A stretch of DNA of 64,000 nucleotides from G965207335 sp965207335 (GTDB lineage Bacteria > Pseudomonadota > Gammaproteobacteria > PS1 > Pseudothioglobaceae), in NCBI GenBank assembly GCA_965207335.1, contig OZ242267.1, positions 806,001 to 870,000 on the forward strand, written 5' to 3'. Made by a program: the position numbers and the translations under genes. Below the pieces are notes generated by a model. That model was not told the DNA's origin and made no database searches. It saw only the letters and a program-made list of their open reading frames with translations. This document shows, piece by piece, positions 61,851 through 64,000 of this stretch; the first letter of the stretch is position 1, and every line of letters starts with the position of its first letter.

Positions 61851-61884
61851 AAAAACTAATTTTAAATAAAACTATATATTTATA

Positions 61885-63297
61885 TTATATGCTGTAATAC
61901 ATATCAAACTCTACTGGATGTGGGGATGCTCTTAATGCTGTTACTTCTTGCATTTTAATTTCTATATACGAGTCAATCATACTATTGGTAAATACGCCGC
62001 CTTTAGTTAAAAATTCCCTATCTTTATCTAACTCACTTAGTGCTTGGTCTAATGAACTACACACTTTTGGAATTAATTTTTTTTCGGCTTCACTTAACTC
62101 ATATAAATCCGTAGAAACAGGATCTCCTGGGTGTATTTTATTGATAATACCATCAAGTCCTGCCATTAACATAGATGCAAACAATAAATATGGATTAGCT
62201 GTTGGGTCAGGAAACCTAACTTCAATACGACGCCCCTTAGGATTAGATTCAAAAGGTATGCGAATAGCAGCAGAACGGTTTTTAGCAGAATAAACTAACA
62301 TTTCAGGTGCTTCAAATCCAGGTACTAATCTTTTGTAAGAATTAGTAGAAGCATTAGCAAATGCATTCAAAGCCCTAGCATGCTTAATAATACCACCTAT
62401 ATAATAAATAGCTATATCCGATAAGTTACCATAGCCATCGCCATCAAATAAATTTACCCCATCTTTAGCTATTGACTGATGAACATGCATGCCGTTACCA
62501 TTATCAATAGCTATTGGCTTTGGCATAAAAGTAGCTGTTTTACCGTATGCATGTGCCACATTTTGCACACAGTATTTTAAAATTTGAGTTTCATCGCCTT
62601 TTTTGACTAAGGTATTAAATAAGGCACCAATTTCACATTGCCCTGCTGTACCAACTTCGTGGTGATGAACCTCAGTTGTAACACCCATATCTTCTATGGC
62701 TAGACACATAGCACCTCGTAAGTCGTGCAAAGAATCAACAGGTGGTACTGGAAAATAACCGCCTTTAATTCTGGGTCTATGTCCCTTATTACCACCTTCA
62801 ATATCGTCTCCAGACTCCCAATCTGCTTCTTCGGAATGAATTTCATAAAATGCTTTGCCAAGTCCAAAACCTGTATCCCATTTCACACTATCAAACACAA
62901 AAAACTCTGGCTCATTGCCAAAATAAGCAGTATCTCCTATGCCTGTTGATTTTAAATATTCTTCTGCTTTTTTAGCTATAGATCGTGGGTCTTTTTCATA
63001 ACCTTTCATATCACTAGGCTCAATAATATTGCAACGGATAATTAAAGTAGGCTCTTCGGTGAATGGATCCATAACGGCTGTATCAACATCTGGCTGTAAA
63101 ATCATATCTGAATCGTTAATACTCTTCCAACCTGCTATGGATGAGCCATCAAACATTTGACCTGTTTTTAGTTTGTTACTATTAATTTGATGGCTTGGAA
63201 CACTTACATGATGCTCCTTGCCTTTGGTATCAGTAAAACGAAAATCAATAAATATTATTTCTTCATCTTTAATCTTTTGCATTATATCAACAGACAT
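61885..63297 (-). CDS. glnA: Glutamine synthetase, type I
   Basis: Makes glutamine from glutamate and ammonia. From the ATG at 63297, with GGAGTG before it, it has 470 residues (E. coli 469). FDGSSIAGWKSINDSDM, the ATP-site KPIAIDNGNGMHVHQS and NRSAAIRIPF are diagnostic. The adenylylation region DLYELSEAEKK near residue 395 keeps the tyrosine, so regulation by GlnE/PII is likely. First of the leftward cluster glnA-potADBC, tying nitrogen assimilation to polyamine uptake. Confidence 0.97.
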   Translation of the reverse strand: MSVDIMQKIKDEEIIFIDFRFTDTKGKEHHVSVPSHQINSNKLKTGQMFDGSSIAGWKSINDSDMILQPDVDTAVMDPFTEEPTLIIRCNIIEPSDMKGYEKDPRSIAKKAEEYLKSTGIGDTAYFGNEPEFFVFDSVKWDTGFGLGKAFYEIHSEEADWESGDDIEGGNKGHRPRIKGGYFPVPPVDSLHDLRGAMCLAIEDMGVTTEVHHHEVGTAGQCEIGALFNTLVKKGDETQILKYCVQNVAHAYGKTATFMPKPIAIDNGNGMHVHQSIAKDGVNLFDGDGYGNLSDIAIYYIGGIIKHARALNAFANASTNSYKRLVPGFEAPEMLVYSAKNRSAAIRIPFESNPKGRRIEVRFPDPTANPYLLFASMLMAGLDGIINKIHPGDPVSTDLYELSEAEKKLIPKVCSSLDQALSELDKDREFLTKGGVFTNSMIDSYIEIKMQEVTALRASPHPVEFDMYYSI

Positions 63298-63372
63298 TCT
63301 CACTCCTTTTTTTAGTATGTCATAATAAAAACTTTGTAAAATATATTTTCTAAGAACTTATACTATTTTACC

Positions 63373-63597
63373 TTATTCTTTTTTTATATATATTACTATC
63401 TCATTATTGCTTTCAATAATTTTAGTAATTTTATGATTATGAACACTGCACCAAGCTGGTATATCGTGAAGTACGCCTTTATCTGTTGCTAGCATTTTTA
63501 TAGTATCACCTATAGCTATTGTTGTTATTTTCTCATGTAAGCGAATAACTGGCATAGGACACAATAATTTTCGCACATCTAGGATATATTCTTGCAT
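63373..63597 (-). CDS. TusA-like sulfur carrier protein
   Basis: A 74-residue SirA/TusA-family protein. LDVRKLLCPMPVIRLHEKI contains the CPMP motif whose cysteine carries sulfur for tRNA thiolation, molybdenum cofactor or sulfur oxidation. The fold ends in IVIYIKKE as usual. It stands 75 bases upstream of glnA on the same strand. Together with the DsrC-like and rhodanese proteins it gives a small sulfur-trafficking set in the window. Confidence 0.88.
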   Translation of the reverse strand: MQEYILDVRKLLCPMPVIRLHEKITTIAIGDTIKMLATDKGVLHDIPAWCSVHNHKITKIIESNNEIVIYIKKE

Positions 63598-64000
63598 AAA
63601 TAAATTTGTTATATTATTTTATGAGTAGATTTTAACACTAAATAAAACTACTACACTAAGCGATTAGGTTGGGCTTTGAGGTATTATGTATGAAACAATG
63701 CTTTTTAGATGTATATACTTTCTTGGGAGTAAATATGAGTTAAAGTTAAAGCAATTACTTAATCATTATCCCAAATAAACAACCTATTAGGCAACTGCAC
63801 AAGGACTGCTTTTTATATTTAATGCGACAGTATTCCAAATTTTATATTGTCTAGTTTAAATAATAAAACATTTGATGTATAAAAAAAAATTAATACTACT
63901 GTGCTAAGCGATAATATTGCCGTATTTTAATAATCAAACTATCATTGGATCTGCTTTTAACTGAGTGCGAAACTCCTTGTCAAATATTCTATTATTAATC
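63598..64000. other. Gene-free end of window with diverged AT-rich repeat
   Basis: ACTACTACACTAAGCGATTA (63649) and, further on, ACTACTGTGCTAAGCGATAA (63894) are two copies of the repeat start; between them AACAATGCTTTTTAGATG and CCTATTAGGCAACTGCAC match pieces at 12500, 42190 and 42770. No gene or RNA was recognised. Confidence 0.5.

Overview
The window is a low-G+C (about 30% by eye), gene-dense chromosome segment of a proteobacterium, most likely a gammaproteobacterium. Clues are exonuclease I (sbcB), a Bax-like protein, a BepA-like protease, comM, an lptB-tsaD neighbourhood, potABCD beside glnA, and small sulfur-trafficking genes (a TusA-like protein and a cysteine-less DsrC/RspA-type protein). 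The last two, with the copper-linked bufferin operon, fit a sulfur-oxidising or host-associated lineage. This is inference; no rRNA or tRNA gene was recognised to test it.

Layout. 1-3100: a 363-bp unit in three tandem copies, a Bax-like protein, a small coiled-coil membrane protein and dispersed repeats. 3100-20500: ordinary genes (psd, proS, a periplasmic coiled-coil protein with near-identical 105-residue repeats, rdgB, rpiA, a BepA-like M48 protease, pabA/trpG, rhodanese, gpsA, a YiiX-like lipoprotein, rpsI-rplM, a polar amino acid ABC transporter, a thioredoxin-like protein, an aldehyde dehydrogenase). 20500-36900: an accessory island. 36900-64000: mainly core genes (sbcB, nth, rpsP, rimM, thyA, lgt, a DsrC-like gene, metF, moeA-moaC, an MTA/SAH-deaminase-like hydrolase, a YHS protein, a bufferin operon, a glutamate-synthase-like protein with an acetolactate-synthase-like enzyme, greA, lptB-tsaD-comM, glnA-potADBC, tusA).

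The island is the most unusual part. It holds a two-gene membrane module, a pentapeptide-repeat protein, a complete small integron, a type II restriction-modification pair and an FRG-TPR protein. The integron has an IntI-type integrase with the IntI-specific patch, a divergent attI-like region, and cassettes ending in two foldable attC sites. Its cassettes carry a secreted duplicated-domain protein, an Abi-C-like protein and a 3-kb UvrD-type helicase with zinc fingers. Modules outside the integron are bracketed by copied gene tails. Three remnants of the 3' end of the pentapeptide gene lie next to modules, and a copied 3' end of a monooxygenase-like gene brackets the restriction-modification pair. 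This looks like a second, homology-driven way of stacking defence-type modules.

The whole window is peppered with a small MITE. Its terminal inverted repeats begin TGAGACCTTTGCA, it comes in a ~108-bp and a ~166-bp form, and several copies have 3-bp target duplications. Its ends supply the apparent start codons of moeA and the deaminase-like gene, the stop codon of sbcB and the C-terminal tail of rdgB. A second family (about 230 bp, with internal hairpins, no protein) and a third (palindromes built on GTCATTGCGA...GCAATCTC) fill the gaps between genes.
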